A stretch of DNA of 33,701 nucleotides from Methanobacteriota archaeon (GTDB lineage Archaea > Thermoplasmatota > Poseidoniia > Poseidoniales > Poseidoniaceae): NCBI GenBank assembly GCA_002707335.2, contig PAMN02000015.1, positions 1 to 33,701 on the forward strand, in the 5' to 3' direction. Shown one piece after another: positions 23,458-33,345 of this stretch. Position 1 is the first letter of the stretch; each line of letters starts with the position of its first letter. Below the pieces are notes generated by a model. That model was not told the DNA's origin. It searched no databases and saw only the letters and a list, made by a program, of their open reading frames with translations. Both the position numbers and the translations under genes were made by a program.

Positions 23458-24585
23458 TCAAGATTTATGGTAACTTGATAGGTCTTCAGCCAAATGTCTT
23501 CTTTTGTCGTATGGTGGCTGAACCCAGTTTTTGAAAGGTGGGATTCTTTCTGATAATTCCCAATTATTCGGTGATTTTGTTTTGCATTTTGGACAGCGCG
23601 AACCTTGATTTTTCCCCATTGATTTCATTCGAGTGCCACACTGGCACATAGGTCGTAATTTACTTACAGAATTTAGAACTCGAATCCCCTCAAGATGTAG
23701 TTTTCCTTCGTATTCCAAACCAATGCAAGATATTTCATCACCTGATTCAAGCCATTGACATAAAATATTCATATCCCCGGAGTCAGAGAAACATATTATG
23801 CTTTTATTGATAATTACGTGACCACCTTTTTTGATTTCGATGTTTTCTACTGTGTGAGTGTATTCTCTTTCAATATGATCCCCTGTGGATTGATTTGTCT
23901 TGAATACTCTATGTCCAATTACATCGCTACAATCTTCTAACAAAATATTAGTTGCAGTCGTTGCAATATCTGGATTGATAGCCCTGACACCAAACAATAT
24001 CGGTGAGTTACCTCTTGGTGAAATCAATCCTCTGCTTGTTCTCGGATCTCTGCATAAGAATGTTCCATGGAGTTCCGTCACTTTAGTGAGTAGTTCTTCA
24101 CTAACATATCTTTCTTCATTGGTCCAAGCGATTCCTTCCCATGTTGCATTATGTGCTCTCCAAGAACATGAAGCAGCGGCTCCAATTCTTCCGTGACCAC
24201 CCCATTGAGTTCCTCCTTGTATGAAGGATATCTCCCCACGTACTGCATTCCAATAATGAATTTCGTCGGGCTGTTTATTAAATAGAACCATTCCAGGATC
24301 TGCAGGAAATTGTTTCCTATCTGAATGTTCTGATTCACCAATTTTACCAGATAATGGCTCAATATTAGATTTCCAATAATCATCTAGCCATGGTATGATT
24401 TCTTCTCCACAAAAAATTTCCACAGATAATGCTGCATTTCCTCGCGTTCTTCTGTTTGCAAATGGCCAAAGCCTAGTCAACCTGGGTTCGCCGTACTCGC
24501 ATGGTAGGTCTTTGAGCAATTGATGAAATACCAAAGTAGTACAACCACCAAGCAGCGAATCTGTGTCATCTAAACCTAGCCACAT
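23458..24585 (-). CDS. tiaS: tRNA(Ile2) 2-agmatinylcytidine synthetase TiaS
   Basis: A 375-residue archaeal TiaS, which joins agmatine to C34 of tRNA-Ile(CAU) so that it reads AUA. The N-terminus has the kinase-like signature GLDDTDSLLGGCTT (Asp6, Asp7), followed by RLTRLWPFANRRTRGNAA. The middle has GHGRIGAAASCSW. The C-terminus carries an OB-type region and a zinc ribbon with CQC and CPKC. Length is a little short of the approximately 420 residues usual for the family. It starts 3 bp after the HAD phosphatase stop and is probably cotranscribed with it. Confidence 0.92.
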   Translation of the reverse strand: MWLGLDDTDSLLGGCTTLVFHQLLKDLPCEYGEPRLTRLWPFANRRTRGNAALSVEIFCGEEIIPWLDDYWKSNIEPLSGKIGESEHSDRKQFPADPGMVLFNKQPDEIHYWNAVRGEISFIQGGTQWGGHGRIGAAASCSWRAHNATWEGIAWTNEERYVSEELLTKVTELHGTFLCRDPRTSRGLISPRGNSPILFGVRAINPDIATTATNILLEDCSDVIGHRVFKTNQSTGDHIEREYTHTVENIEIKKGGHVIINKSIICFSDSGDMNILCQWLESGDEISCIGLEYEGKLHLEGIRVLNSVSKLRPMCQCGTRMKSMGKNQGSRCPKCKTKSPNNWELSERIPPFKNWVQPPYDKRRHLAEDLSSYHKS

Positions 24586-24588
24586 TTG

Positions 24589-25182
24589 TCACACAGGTGA
24601 AAAATCATCACCTTCATCTCCTTCAATAATTCTGTTAATTACGCTTGGCAAACCAAGATGCTCATTGACCTGAAATAGTCTTGCACCTACTGCCCATCCT
24701 GCACCCATGTCGGAGTTTCTGTCTCCCACCATTAAATCTAACTCATTTATTGGCACAGGTTTATCTGCAAACCAATTTACATCTTCATGTGATGCTCCTC
24801 TTAACAAATTAGACCCAGCAAACAACATTCCTGGTTTAGGTTTTCTACAATTACATCCGTCCCTATTTCTGTGAGGGCAAGTGATGATTGCTTCTATATG
24901 TCCAATCTCTTCTATGAGTTTTTGGTGGATGAGTTTCAATTGTTTTTCGTCCCAAAGTCCACGCATTATTGCAGATTGGTTAGTCACTATTACAATCTTG
25001 TAACCTAGTTTTCGTAAGCTAAGAATCGATTCCTTAACTCCGTCGATAATGTTCAGTTCTTCTGGAGAATTGATGTAGTTTGGGCTACCGTAATTCAAAA
25101 CCCCATCCCGGTCTAAGTAGGCAATAGCCCCGTTCCAATTATCAAAATTTTGATCGTAATTTTCGATAACTGGCCCTCTCAT
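24589..25182 (-). CDS. HAD-superfamily phosphatase, GmhB/HisB-N type
   Basis: A 197-residue HAD-IIIA phosphatase. The nucleophile motif is AYLDRDGVLN (Asp24, Asp26), followed by VTNQSAIMRG, the KPKPGM lysine motif and the VGDRNSDMGAG metal motif. A zinc loop (Cys102, His104, Cys110, Cys112 in CPHRNRDGCNC) is characteristic of D-glycero-manno-heptose-1,7-bisphosphate phosphatase and histidinol-phosphatase. In an archaeon either sugar-phosphate or histidinol-phosphate removal is possible; no heptose or his gene is visible to decide. ATG at 25182 is used because an AAATAT element lies about 27 nt upstream; ATG at 25200 would add six residues. Confidence 0.87.
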   Translation of the reverse strand: MRGPVIENYDQNFDNWNGAIAYLDRDGVLNYGSPNYINSPEELNIIDGVKESILSLRKLGYKIVIVTNQSAIMRGLWDEKQLKLIHQKLIEEIGHIEAIITCPHRNRDGCNCRKPKPGMLFAGSNLLRGASHEDVNWFADKPVPINELDLMVGDRNSDMGAGWAVGARLFQVNEHLGLPSVINRIIEGDEGDDFSPV

Positions 25183-25257
25183 AATGCAACGCAAAAACAT
25201 CGAGGATATTTGACTTAAGGCAAACCGCTTTGACTGTTAGCGACATAGCAGGTGTTA

Positions 25258-26184
25258 ATGGCGGCCGATTTATTGCTCGATAGAGCTATCGCGACACCTC
25301 TTGGTGTAGTTGGAATGGTGATATTGTTCGCAACATGGAAGTCAAAGTCTGGAAAATTCGAATACCTAGCTCCACTAGGTTGGGTGTTAACTGGATTGTA
25401 TTTTTTTAATGACGCATGGTTTTATGCATCAAAAGAAGATATAATTTTGACAGTGATGTCCGGGCTTACATTACCCGGAGCAATAGCTATCTCTGTTTGG
25501 GAAAGAAGAGTAACTGAAGAATCAGATGCTAAGGCTCTAAGATGGTTCCGTGGCGCTGTATCAGTGGCAGGCCTGCCCTACATTTTGATAGCCCATGTAC
25601 CTATTTTGAATGTGTTAGCAATTTGGTTTGTCGCATGGCAATCTGCAGCATTTCTGTCATTTGCGGGTGGTTCTAAAGTAACCCTAGGCGATACATATGC
25701 TAGACCGGCAAATGGTGAAGAGGTTTTGTGGGAATCTTGGGAAGGAAATAAGTGGTTTTTGACCGAAGAAATGTCTGAATATTCATTCCATACTGAACTA
25801 TTAGTGAACGGTGAACCAATATTCATCAATTTCGTATTGGCTTGTACTGCAATTCAATCCATCATAATATTCGTTGGTGCTATATCGGTATTGGAAGTTG
25901 ACTGGAGAAAAAGAGTTAGAGCATTATTTATCGCATTGTCGTTGATTCATATTCTAAATTTATTTAGAAATGCTGGATTAATTTGGCTTCAAATGGGATA
26001 TCCGAATTGGAATTGGATGAATATGTCAATTTTCGAGTTTGGGCATTCCTACGCTTCTCGTTTTGTATCCTTATTTGCAATGTTCTTACTTGCTTTGGTG
26101 TTATTTGAAATGCTGCCGCAAATGCATAAGCATGTTCTCCGATTGTTAAGACCTCTTGGATTTGCACCAAAATTACGAAAGTAA
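25258..26184 (+). CDS. artA: Archaeosortase A-like membrane transpeptidase
   Basis: A 308-residue multi-pass membrane protein with about seven to eight helices. The exosortase/archaeosortase catalytic residues are in the expected order: Cys196 in LACTAIQS, Arg237 in NLFRNAG, and His263/Arg268 in FGHSYASR. Archaeosortase A cleaves PGF-CTERM tails of secreted proteins, including S-layer glycoproteins, and attaches them to a lipid. ATG at 25258 is used; an upstream GTG adds two residues. The stop is 1 bp from the convergent Lhr stop. No gene with a PGF-CTERM tail is seen in the window, so substrates lie elsewhere. Confidence 0.85.
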   Translation: MAADLLLDRAIATPLGVVGMVILFATWKSKSGKFEYLAPLGWVLTGLYFFNDAWFYASKEDIILTVMSGLTLPGAIAISVWERRVTEESDAKALRWFRGAVSVAGLPYILIAHVPILNVLAIWFVAWQSAAFLSFAGGSKVTLGDTYARPANGEEVLWESWEGNKWFLTEEMSEYSFHTELLVNGEPIFINFVLACTAIQSIIIFVGAISVLEVDWRKRVRALFIALSLIHILNLFRNAGLIWLQMGYPNWNWMNMSIFEFGHSYASRFVSLFAMFLLALVLFEMLPQMHKHVLRLLRPLGFAPKLRK

Positions 26185-26185
26185 T

Positions 26186-29100
26186 TCAAGAACTCCGTCG
26201 CTTCTTTCCACCTATTCTGAGTTCAGTTTTCAGCGGCATTTGATGTTCCCAGGCAAATTCCTTCACGATTCTCCAACCCTTTTCAGAACCTTCATAATCA
26301 GTAACATCGATTGTTTTGTCTCGTGTATTAGCTTTGAATGCTGCAACAGGTTCTGCATTGTGAAATACTAGGTAAGCGCTTCCAAATCCAAATCTTTGTT
26401 TTAGGACATCAGCGAAATAGGGAGCTATTGGATCGGATGGTGGTAACACAAAATCCCTGATGGGAGGGACATTTTTTGCATCCTCTAGCAAATCTTTCTT
26501 ACCCCAACAAACTTCCATCAAATCTTTTATCAGGAATCCTTTAATCAATGTGTCATCGTCTTCAAATTCCGTTAATATTGCCTTCAATTCTTCCGGCTTG
26601 AAAGGTGTTCCTGCGAGTTTTATGAATTGTTTCAATGTTATGACTGGATAATCTGACACCAACCTCCTAAGGTATTCTTTTCTAAGTAACACTGGATCTA
26701 GACCTCGTCTTGGCGCTACAGAACGGAATCCTCCTCTGTAGTCTTGAACCATATGACCACTACGTAATAGTGGCTGTATTAGTTTCCTAAACTCTGCTCG
26801 TTTCATAGCATGTCTTTCCATGAATAAGTTAGGGTCGCTATTTGTTTCGAAGAATTCCAAAACGTCCAAAAGGTCTTCATCAGGTTCCATTCCCCTGATT
26901 GCCAAAAGTGTAGAGAAATGGTCATAAGATGCCCAAACTTGATGTCCACGAAGGTTTATTCCCTGATGTAATTGGTGGGCACTAGCCATATTTTTTAGAC
27001 TCACTCTATACAATTCAGATCTCCCTCGCAAACCAAAATCATCCCTTACTTCCTGTAGGCTGGTTAATGCTTCGATTTCATTTTCAAGTCTGGAATTTTG
27101 GTGTAAATGATGCCGATGGAATAATGCTCTTTCTGCAATTTCTTTTGGTTGGGGGTCAACTATGCCACCACGTATCATTCGCTCGCCTGCTAACTTAAAT
27201 CCAATAGACTCTAAGGCATTTTTCGAATCTCTTTCCAACTCTGTTACTGGAACGCCATTGAATTGAGATAGGACTGCAACATCTACTAACTGATCAGAGT
27301 GATTCTCAAGTAATTTTTCAAATGCAATACAGAACTCATCAAGATATGCATACGGTATGTGCATATCTTTAATTTCAAGATAATCGTTTACCTTGAACAT
27401 CAGTACTTTGCCAACAGGGTCAACACCCTTGAAAACTGGTAAATACCATCCTCTATCCAATATTGATCTTACTTCCCAGATAAATCTAGATACATAAGGA
27501 TCGGACTGGGTTAGAATTCTTAGTGACCTCTCTTCCTTTGATGGATGTGATAGCATTTTGACTTCTTCGGGTATTACATAAAATGCTTCAGGCTCAGGAA
27601 CCAATGCCATTACTTTCGAAATCTCTCCACGGTTTTCCAAATTCCTTAATGCAAGAGCAAGCTCTTCCACACTTCGAGATACATAATAACGCAATGTGAA
27701 TGCTTTTACTGGACCAATGCGTTTGATAATTTCTACCAATGAGTCTTCAAAAGACATTGGGTCATAGACATCAATTACTCTATGGAACAGTGAAAGTCTT
27801 CTTCTCCTTCCAACAACATCTTCAAATTGTTTTACTATGCATAATTGTCTTTCTAGATTGCTAATTGCATTTTTCAAATCTCTCTGCAATGATTTATGTT
27901 CTTCACCTTTAGGGAAATCTGCAAGTATTTCCTGTCGAGTAAGATTTTCTCCCTTGGGAATTTTTTCTAATATCAGCTTCTCCATTTCACCGAGCCAAGG
28001 TTCTGGTTTTAATCCCAATAACATTGGAAGATTTTCGCTAGTCGTATAACCAATTCTATTGTGTAGCAATCTTCCCATTATTACATCAGTGTCTAACTGC
28101 AGATCTTTCCAATCTGCATATCTGAAATCTTTGACCCTATACATCATTTCTTGTTGCTTTTGGAATAAAATATGATTATTAAATGCGCTAAATCCATCAT
28201 CATGCTGCTTGAAAGATTTCTGCATAACTAAATTTTGAATCCACCTGTATTCTAATACTTCTTCATCTCCTCCAGTGATTCGATGCTCATCTACTTTCAA
28301 GATATATTCTGCATCATCAGTTTGCTTGTAGAAGCCGACAGACAGAACGTTCCGCATTTCGAGTTCATGAAGGATAGAATCAATTTGACCTTGTGGGAAT
28401 GGTAATCTGTCGTTAATGTATTCTCCAGTTCTTGGTCCTTCACTACCTAACATCTCTATGATTTTGACACGAAGAGCTTCATGTGGGTCAGATATTCCTA
28501 TCTTTACCCATTTAGTGGGATTCAATCCATCATATTCAACTGATATTTCAAAATTCAAATCTTTGGTATACAAGTCTCTTATATCGGTTAAGTCCTTGCC
28601 CCCAGCACCTGCTATACAACCAAGTGTTCCATGTATTTCTGCCATGTAATCAGCAAACCATTTGTCATCGAGTTCTTTCGAACCAGTGGATTTAATTTTT
28701 CTGATTTTATCTTCTGCAGCCAATTCTTTAACCCATTTTTCTATTGTAGAATGTTCGATTCCTTTCAATTTTTCTTGATACAAAGGATTTTCCCAATTCC
28801 TATCAAGACCTCCGCCCTTCTTCATCAAATCCAACAATTCATTGGCTGAAGTAGGCTTAGGTACTTTGTCTGAATAATATTCCTGCAATTGGTCGTCTGT
28901 CAATTCAGTAGCAAGGCTTCGATTTCCTAGTAGCCTTCTCAATATTTCAGGATCAATGTCTTTGACTAGGAATGCTCGAGTTTTCATTGAAAGTAAATCT
29001 TCGAATGAACTCATGTATAGGCTCATACCTAGTTTTGAGGGTACTACTACCTTAGAATGGACGATGCGGGTCTCAGAATTCATACTTGATTCCAAGAATG

Positions 29101-31477
29101 AAGATAATGATTTAATATCGATGTCACCAAACAAAATTTCATTCTTTGCTTCCTTTATCAATAACGAATCTTCTATAGAACGATGCCTTTGGAGAAGAGA
29201 ATCCGCTCTTTGTTGAAATTGCTGTGGACTGACTTCCTCTGCTCCAATTCGTTTGGGTATAATCAAAGACCTTCCAGCAACTTCTCTGAATCTTTTTGCA
29301 AATATCTGAGTGTTTACTATGTATCTTTCAATAACCTCTATGTGATTGTTAGAACGGAACGAATCTAGCATCTCAGCGGGGTCAATAGATTGACTTGTCT
29401 TGAAAAGTAATCCATTTTCATCAAATGATAACTCCAAAACTGCGATACCAGATTGTTCTGCCAATCCTGCCATGAAGTAACCAAATGCTGTATTGAATCC
29501 CCTGCCTCTACAAGATGTAATCATGTAAGTTGGCATGCCGCCACTAACTACTTCTTCTATAATGATACGATTTGGATCGGGAACTTGGAATGAATCAAGA
29601 GTATGTTCTTGTAAATGACGAGCGATTGTATTTGCAACTCCTTCACTTAAACCATATACGTCTTTCAGAATGAGTAGAGGATCGAATTGTTTCCTAAGTG
29701 CGTTAACAGTATGACCTATCAAATCCAACAGGGCTTTCGATAGTTCTCTAGAACGACCCCTTGCTTCTCCGCTCCATGAGGGTACAGTTGGCCTATATCC
29801 TGTAACAGTGGTAACATTTACTCTTGTTCCTTGAATATTCGTAACTCTGTATGTGGAGCCACCCAATAGTATGACGTCGCCATTTCTTAAATTTGCAACG
29901 AATGATGAAGATAGTTGCCCTAGTATACTACCTTCAGCGTTGAATACTAGATACGAATTGTCTGGTGCAATTGTACCTATATTTGTGTAGTAAATCATTC
30001 TAGAGTATCCTCTCTTGCCGTATAGATTCTCTTCCCAATCAATCCATACTCTTCTTTCATCATCCAACATATCCAATACTTCGATAAATTCATCATAATC
30101 CAGATTTCTATATGACCATGTACTCTTCACAATTTCAAATGCTTCATCGATGTCCCTGTCGTTGATAATAACCAATCCAATAAGATATTGTGCTAAAACA
30201 TCGAGACAATTTTCTGGGAAATCCAATCTATCCATGTCACCAGTTTGAATAGCAGCCTGTAAAGCAGCTAGTTCCATTAAATCATCAACATTTGATGGCA
30301 AAAATCTCGCTCTGGGTATTCCACCAACATGGTGCCCTGCTCTTCCGATTCTTTGCAACGCTGTTGCTATATCCCCTGGCGAACCAACTTGAACGACCAT
30401 ATCAACGGAACCAATGTCTATTCCCATTTCTAATGAAGAAGATGTCACTACTGCACGAAGATGTCCTAATTTCAACTTCCTTTCAACATCTAGCCTAATT
30501 CTTTTGTCCATGGATCCATGATGCCCAGCGATTAAATCTCCTAAATATGGTCTTAACTTTTGAACGAGGGTTTCAGTCATCTTTCTTGTGTTAGCAAAAA
30601 CTAGGGTAGTTGTATGCGCACTGATTAAATCAGCAATCATCTCAACATTCATTTCCAAGACTTTCATAACAGATAATTCACTAAATTTAGGGGAACATAA
30701 CAAAATGTCAAGATCTAATTCTCTCGCTCCGCTTATTTTTGCTATTTTTACTGGTTGTCCAGAATTTCTAGTTTCTCTATCATCACTAGCCACTAGATAT
30801 TCAGCTACCGTCTCTAAGGGCTCCATTGTAGCAGAGATTCCAATTCGTTGAACTGGGTTTTGTAAGATTGTATCTAATAGCGAAATAGTTAGGGCGAGAT
30901 GGACTCCTCTCTTTGTAGGAACAAGTGAATGCATTTCATCTATAATTATCCATTTAACTTCAGATACAATAGGCTGGAATTTCGGTGATGAGATTGCGAT
31001 TGCCATACTTTCTGGAGTTGTGATGAGAATGTGGGGTGGCTTTCGCAGCATTTTTTGGCGTTCAGATTGTGGAGTATCTCCAGTTCTGAGACCGACTCTT
31101 ATTTTTCCTTGTGCTCTGTCAGGTAGATACTTCTCTTCCAGTTCAGTTAATGGCCCAATCAAATTCTTTTGGATATCATTTGCAAGTGCTTTGATTGGTG
31201 ATATGTACAAACAATATACTTTGTTATCCAGTTTACCATCCATTGCTTTTCTGACCAAATCATCGATTATCGTCAAGAAAGCAGTCAATGTTTTACCTGA
31301 ACCAGTTGGTGAACACAGTAATAGATGGTCTCCATCCATTATGGATGGAATAGCTAATTTTTGTGGTGCGGTAAAATCTGGAAACTTATCTTTAAACCAG
31401 TTACGAACAGGTTGGCATAATTTCTCAAATAATTCATCGGATTCTAATGGTGAATCCAAATACGAGATTTTTGCCAT
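26186..31477 (-). CDS. lhr: Very large Lhr-type superfamily 2 helicase with duplicated C-terminal modules
   Basis: A 1763-residue ATP-dependent helicase, about twice the length of ordinary archaeal Lhr. The core has a Q-type motif, Walker A SPTGSGKT (56-63), IIDEMH, SATMEPLE, the AVVTSSSLEMGID region and QRIGRAGHH. Lhr winged-helix and domain 4 follow up to about residue 870. The remaining 890 residues contain winged-helix-like units and two related modules at about 1320-1400 and 1676-1755, each starting with an xSDP motif and shaped like the beta-barrel domain of AlkZ-type (HTH_42) glycosylases. Extended bacterial Lhr proteins also carry such regions and one has uracil-DNA glycosylase activity. 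DNA or RNA-DNA repair is the probable role. Confidence 0.9.
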   Translation of the reverse strand: MAKISYLDSPLESDELFEKLCQPVRNWFKDKFPDFTAPQKLAIPSIMDGDHLLLCSPTGSGKTLTAFLTIIDDLVRKAMDGKLDNKVYCLYISPIKALANDIQKNLIGPLTELEEKYLPDRAQGKIRVGLRTGDTPQSERQKMLRKPPHILITTPESMAIAISSPKFQPIVSEVKWIIIDEMHSLVPTKRGVHLALTISLLDTILQNPVQRIGISATMEPLETVAEYLVASDDRETRNSGQPVKIAKISGARELDLDILLCSPKFSELSVMKVLEMNVEMIADLISAHTTTLVFANTRKMTETLVQKLRPYLGDLIAGHHGSMDKRIRLDVERKLKLGHLRAVVTSSSLEMGIDIGSVDMVVQVGSPGDIATALQRIGRAGHHVGGIPRARFLPSNVDDLMELAALQAAIQTGDMDRLDFPENCLDVLAQYLIGLVIINDRDIDEAFEIVKSTWSYRNLDYDEFIEVLDMLDDERRVWIDWEENLYGKRGYSRMIYYTNIGTIAPDNSYLVFNAEGSILGQLSSSFVANLRNGDVILLGGSTYRVTNIQGTRVNVTTVTGYRPTVPSWSGEARGRSRELSKALLDLIGHTVNALRKQFDPLLILKDVYGLSEGVANTIARHLQEHTLDSFQVPDPNRIIIEEVVSGGMPTYMITSCRGRGFNTAFGYFMAGLAEQSGIAVLELSFDENGLLFKTSQSIDPAEMLDSFRSNNHIEVIERYIVNTQIFAKRFREVAGRSLIIPKRIGAEEVSPQQFQQRADSLLQRHRSIEDSLLIKEAKNEILFGDIDIKSLSSFLESSMNSETRIVHSKVVVPSKLGMSLYMSSFEDLLSMKTRAFLVKDIDPEILRRLLGNRSLATELTDDQLQEYYSDKVPKPTSANELLDLMKKGGGLDRNWENPLYQEKLKGIEHSTIEKWVKELAAEDKIRKIKSTGSKELDDKWFADYMAEIHGTLGCIAGAGGKDLTDIRDLYTKDLNFEISVEYDGLNPTKWVKIGISDPHEALRVKIIEMLGSEGPRTGEYINDRLPFPQGQIDSILHELEMRNVLSVGFYKQTDDAEYILKVDEHRITGGDEEVLEYRWIQNLVMQKSFKQHDDGFSAFNNHILFQKQQEMMYRVKDFRYADWKDLQLDTDVIMGRLLHNRIGYTTSENLPMLLGLKPEPWLGEMEKLILEKIPKGENLTRQEILADFPKGEEHKSLQRDLKNAISNLERQLCIVKQFEDVVGRRRRLSLFHRVIDVYDPMSFEDSLVEIIKRIGPVKAFTLRYYVSRSVEELALALRNLENRGEISKVMALVPEPEAFYVIPEEVKMLSHPSKEERSLRILTQSDPYVSRFIWEVRSILDRGWYLPVFKGVDPVGKVLMFKVNDYLEIKDMHIPYAYLDEFCIAFEKLLENHSDQLVDVAVLSQFNGVPVTELERDSKNALESIGFKLAGERMIRGGIVDPQPKEIAERALFHRHHLHQNSRLENEIEALTSLQEVRDDFGLRGRSELYRVSLKNMASAHQLHQGINLRGHQVWASYDHFSTLLAIRGMEPDEDLLDVLEFFETNSDPNLFMERHAMKRAEFRKLIQPLLRSGHMVQDYRGGFRSVAPRRGLDPVLLRKEYLRRLVSDYPVITLKQFIKLAGTPFKPEELKAILTEFEDDDTLIKGFLIKDLMEVCWGKKDLLEDAKNVPPIRDFVLPPSDPIAPYFADVLKQRFGFGSAYLVFHNAEPVAAFKANTRDKTIDVTDYEGSEKGWRIVKEFAWEHQMPLKTELRIGGKKRRSS

Positions 31478-31633
31478 AATAATTCTCTCACTCTGATAGG
31501 CTTGCAGCGTATGTGATGAGTAATTGAATGTTTTGTTTTTATAATAGTGAGTTTTTATCTTCTATGTCACATTTTATGCTTTTTCGAGTATTTTTTCAGA
31601 TTAACTCATTTAGTTCATAGGTTTGGAAAGTTC

Positions 31634-33307
31634 ATGATGGAGTTTTCTTCTGAACGGTTGTCGAGATTAAGCGGCATGCTGAAAAGAAGAGGTATAATCC
31701 TACCTGCATTCGAAATTCATGGCGGTGTTGCCGGATTATATGATTTTGGACCTGTTGGTGGTCGTTTGAGAAATAAAGTCCTCCAATCGTGGATTAATCA
31801 TTGGCAGTCTCTAGGAAATATCGTTGAAATCTCATGCCCGACCGTAACACCTTTTCCTGTTTTAGAAGCAAGTGGCCACGTGGGTGAGTTCAGTGATTTT
31901 CTAACCGAATGTTTTGATTGCAACGAAGCAAGTAGAGCAGACCACTTAGTTGAAGAATTTTATCCTAATGCTGATTCTTTAACAAAGGGTGAACTCGCAG
32001 AATTAATTGAGAAAAACCAGCCTAAATGTCCTAGTTGTGGCGGTAACAATTGGGGAGAACTGAAATCTCAAAATTTGATGTTTGATACAAAAATTGGAGT
32101 TGGTTCTTCTGCGAGGGAAGGATTTTTGCGACCTGAGACTGCTCAAGGTATGTTTACTTCTTTTCTTCCTTTATATCGTCATTTTCGTGAAAGGTTACCG
32201 TTCGGTGCAATACAAACCGGAAAAGGTTACAGGAATGAAATAAGTCCAAGACAAGGAATGATCAGATTAAGAGAATTCAACATGGCTGAACTTGAATACT
32301 TCATCGATCCTGAAGCAGAAATTAACCATGATTTTTCATCAATAGATTTTCAATTAAGACTTGTTCCAGGTGACGGTAAACAGATAGATTCGAATATTAC
32401 AACGGCTATAGAAAATGGTACAGTGAGGCATGCTACTGTAGGGTATTTCATGGCTCTGACCTACAAATTTTTAACAGACATTGGAATTAATTCTGAGCAC
32501 ATTAGATTTAGACAACATTTAGACACTGAAATGGCACATTATGCACAAGATTGCTGGGACGCTGAAATTTTTGGGTCATATGGCTGGATTGAATGTGTTG
32601 GAATTGCTCATCGAGGTTGCTATGACCTTGAAGCACATGAGAAAGCCACCGGTCAAAGAATGAGAGCATGGCGGCTTTTCGAAGAACCCAAGATAATCGA
32701 AAAAGATGGATGGACAATTGATGGTGCTAAAGCAGGTCCTGCGTTTAGACAGTTAGCAGGTAAGGTAAAACAATTTGTAGAAGATTTAGATGCTGATTGT
32801 AATTTCCCGATGACAGTAGAAATCGATGGTTCAGATGTTGAAATCTCCGATGAACATGTAAAACGCGTCAATACAAAAGAAACAGTATCTGGTGAATGGT
32901 TTATACCTCACGTTGTTGAGCCGGCTTTCGGTATTGATAGAATTATTTGGCATCTAATTGACCATTCTTTCAATGAGTTAGAGAAGGAAGAAGAGAGATA
33001 CAACCGATTAGAATTTGCTAATCTGATTGCTCCAATTGATGTTGCAGTCCTTCCATTATTTGAAAAAGATGGTATGGGGAAAATGGCTCTTGAAATTCAT
33101 AAAAAACTTTGCGCTATGCCAAATGTGTTCTCAATATATGACGGAAGTGGCTCTATCGGCAGAAGATATGCGAGAGCTGATGAAATTGGAGTTCCGTATT
33201 GTATAACCGTAGACCATGATTCACTTTCAGATAATTCGGTAACTATTAGGTACCGTGACTCAACCAAACAAGAAAGGCTCCAAATTGAAAATTTACCGTT
33301 TTTCTAA
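31634..33307 (+). CDS. glyS: Glycyl-tRNA synthetase, archaeal/eukaryotic class II type
   Basis: A 557-residue homodimer-type GlyRS. The N-terminus ERLSRLSGMLKRRGIILPA leads to GGVAGLYDFGPVG. A zinc-ribbon-like CPSCGG lies in the insertion. Class II motif 2 is in GKGYRNEISPRQG, with FLRPETAQGMF before it; motif 3 is AFGIDRI. The anticodon-binding domain ends with SIGRRYARADEIG and TIRYRDSTKQ. ATG at 31634 (MMEFSSERL) is preferred; the frame continues upstream to 31547 through an AT-rich, hydrophobic-coding stretch that is more likely leader and promoter. It is followed 38 bp later by rfcL on the same strand. Confidence 0.95.
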   Translation: MMEFSSERLSRLSGMLKRRGIILPAFEIHGGVAGLYDFGPVGGRLRNKVLQSWINHWQSLGNIVEISCPTVTPFPVLEASGHVGEFSDFLTECFDCNEASRADHLVEEFYPNADSLTKGELAELIEKNQPKCPSCGGNNWGELKSQNLMFDTKIGVGSSAREGFLRPETAQGMFTSFLPLYRHFRERLPFGAIQTGKGYRNEISPRQGMIRLREFNMAELEYFIDPEAEINHDFSSIDFQLRLVPGDGKQIDSNITTAIENGTVRHATVGYFMALTYKFLTDIGINSEHIRFRQHLDTEMAHYAQDCWDAEIFGSYGWIECVGIAHRGCYDLEAHEKATGQRMRAWRLFEEPKIIEKDGWTIDGAKAGPAFRQLAGKVKQFVEDLDADCNFPMTVEIDGSDVEISDEHVKRVNTKETVSGEWFIPHVVEPAFGIDRIIWHLIDHSFNELEKEEERYNRLEFANLIAPIDVAVLPLFEKDGMGKMALEIHKKLCAMPNVFSIYDGSGSIGRRYARADEIGVPYCITVDHDSLSDNSVTIRYRDSTKQERLQIENLPFF

Positions 33308-33345
33308 AACCAACATTCAAGTGATACCTGTTCTAACAGTTGACT

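Noticed and set aside
24078..24383. 101-codon open frame inside TiaS on the same strand
   Set aside because: It is a shifted reading of TiaS; the TiaS frame itself is continuous and carries all family motifs, so no frameshift is implied.
31547..31633. Upstream extension of the GlyRS frame
   Set aside because: The extra 29 residues are hydrophobic, come from a T-rich intergenic stretch and are not part of the GlyRS family; ATG at 31634 fits better.
31478..31633. Possible tRNA or small RNA in the longest intergenic gap
   Set aside because: No cloverleaf, box or stable stem could be drawn; it is AT-rich and looks like promoter and leader DNA for Lhr and GlyRS.
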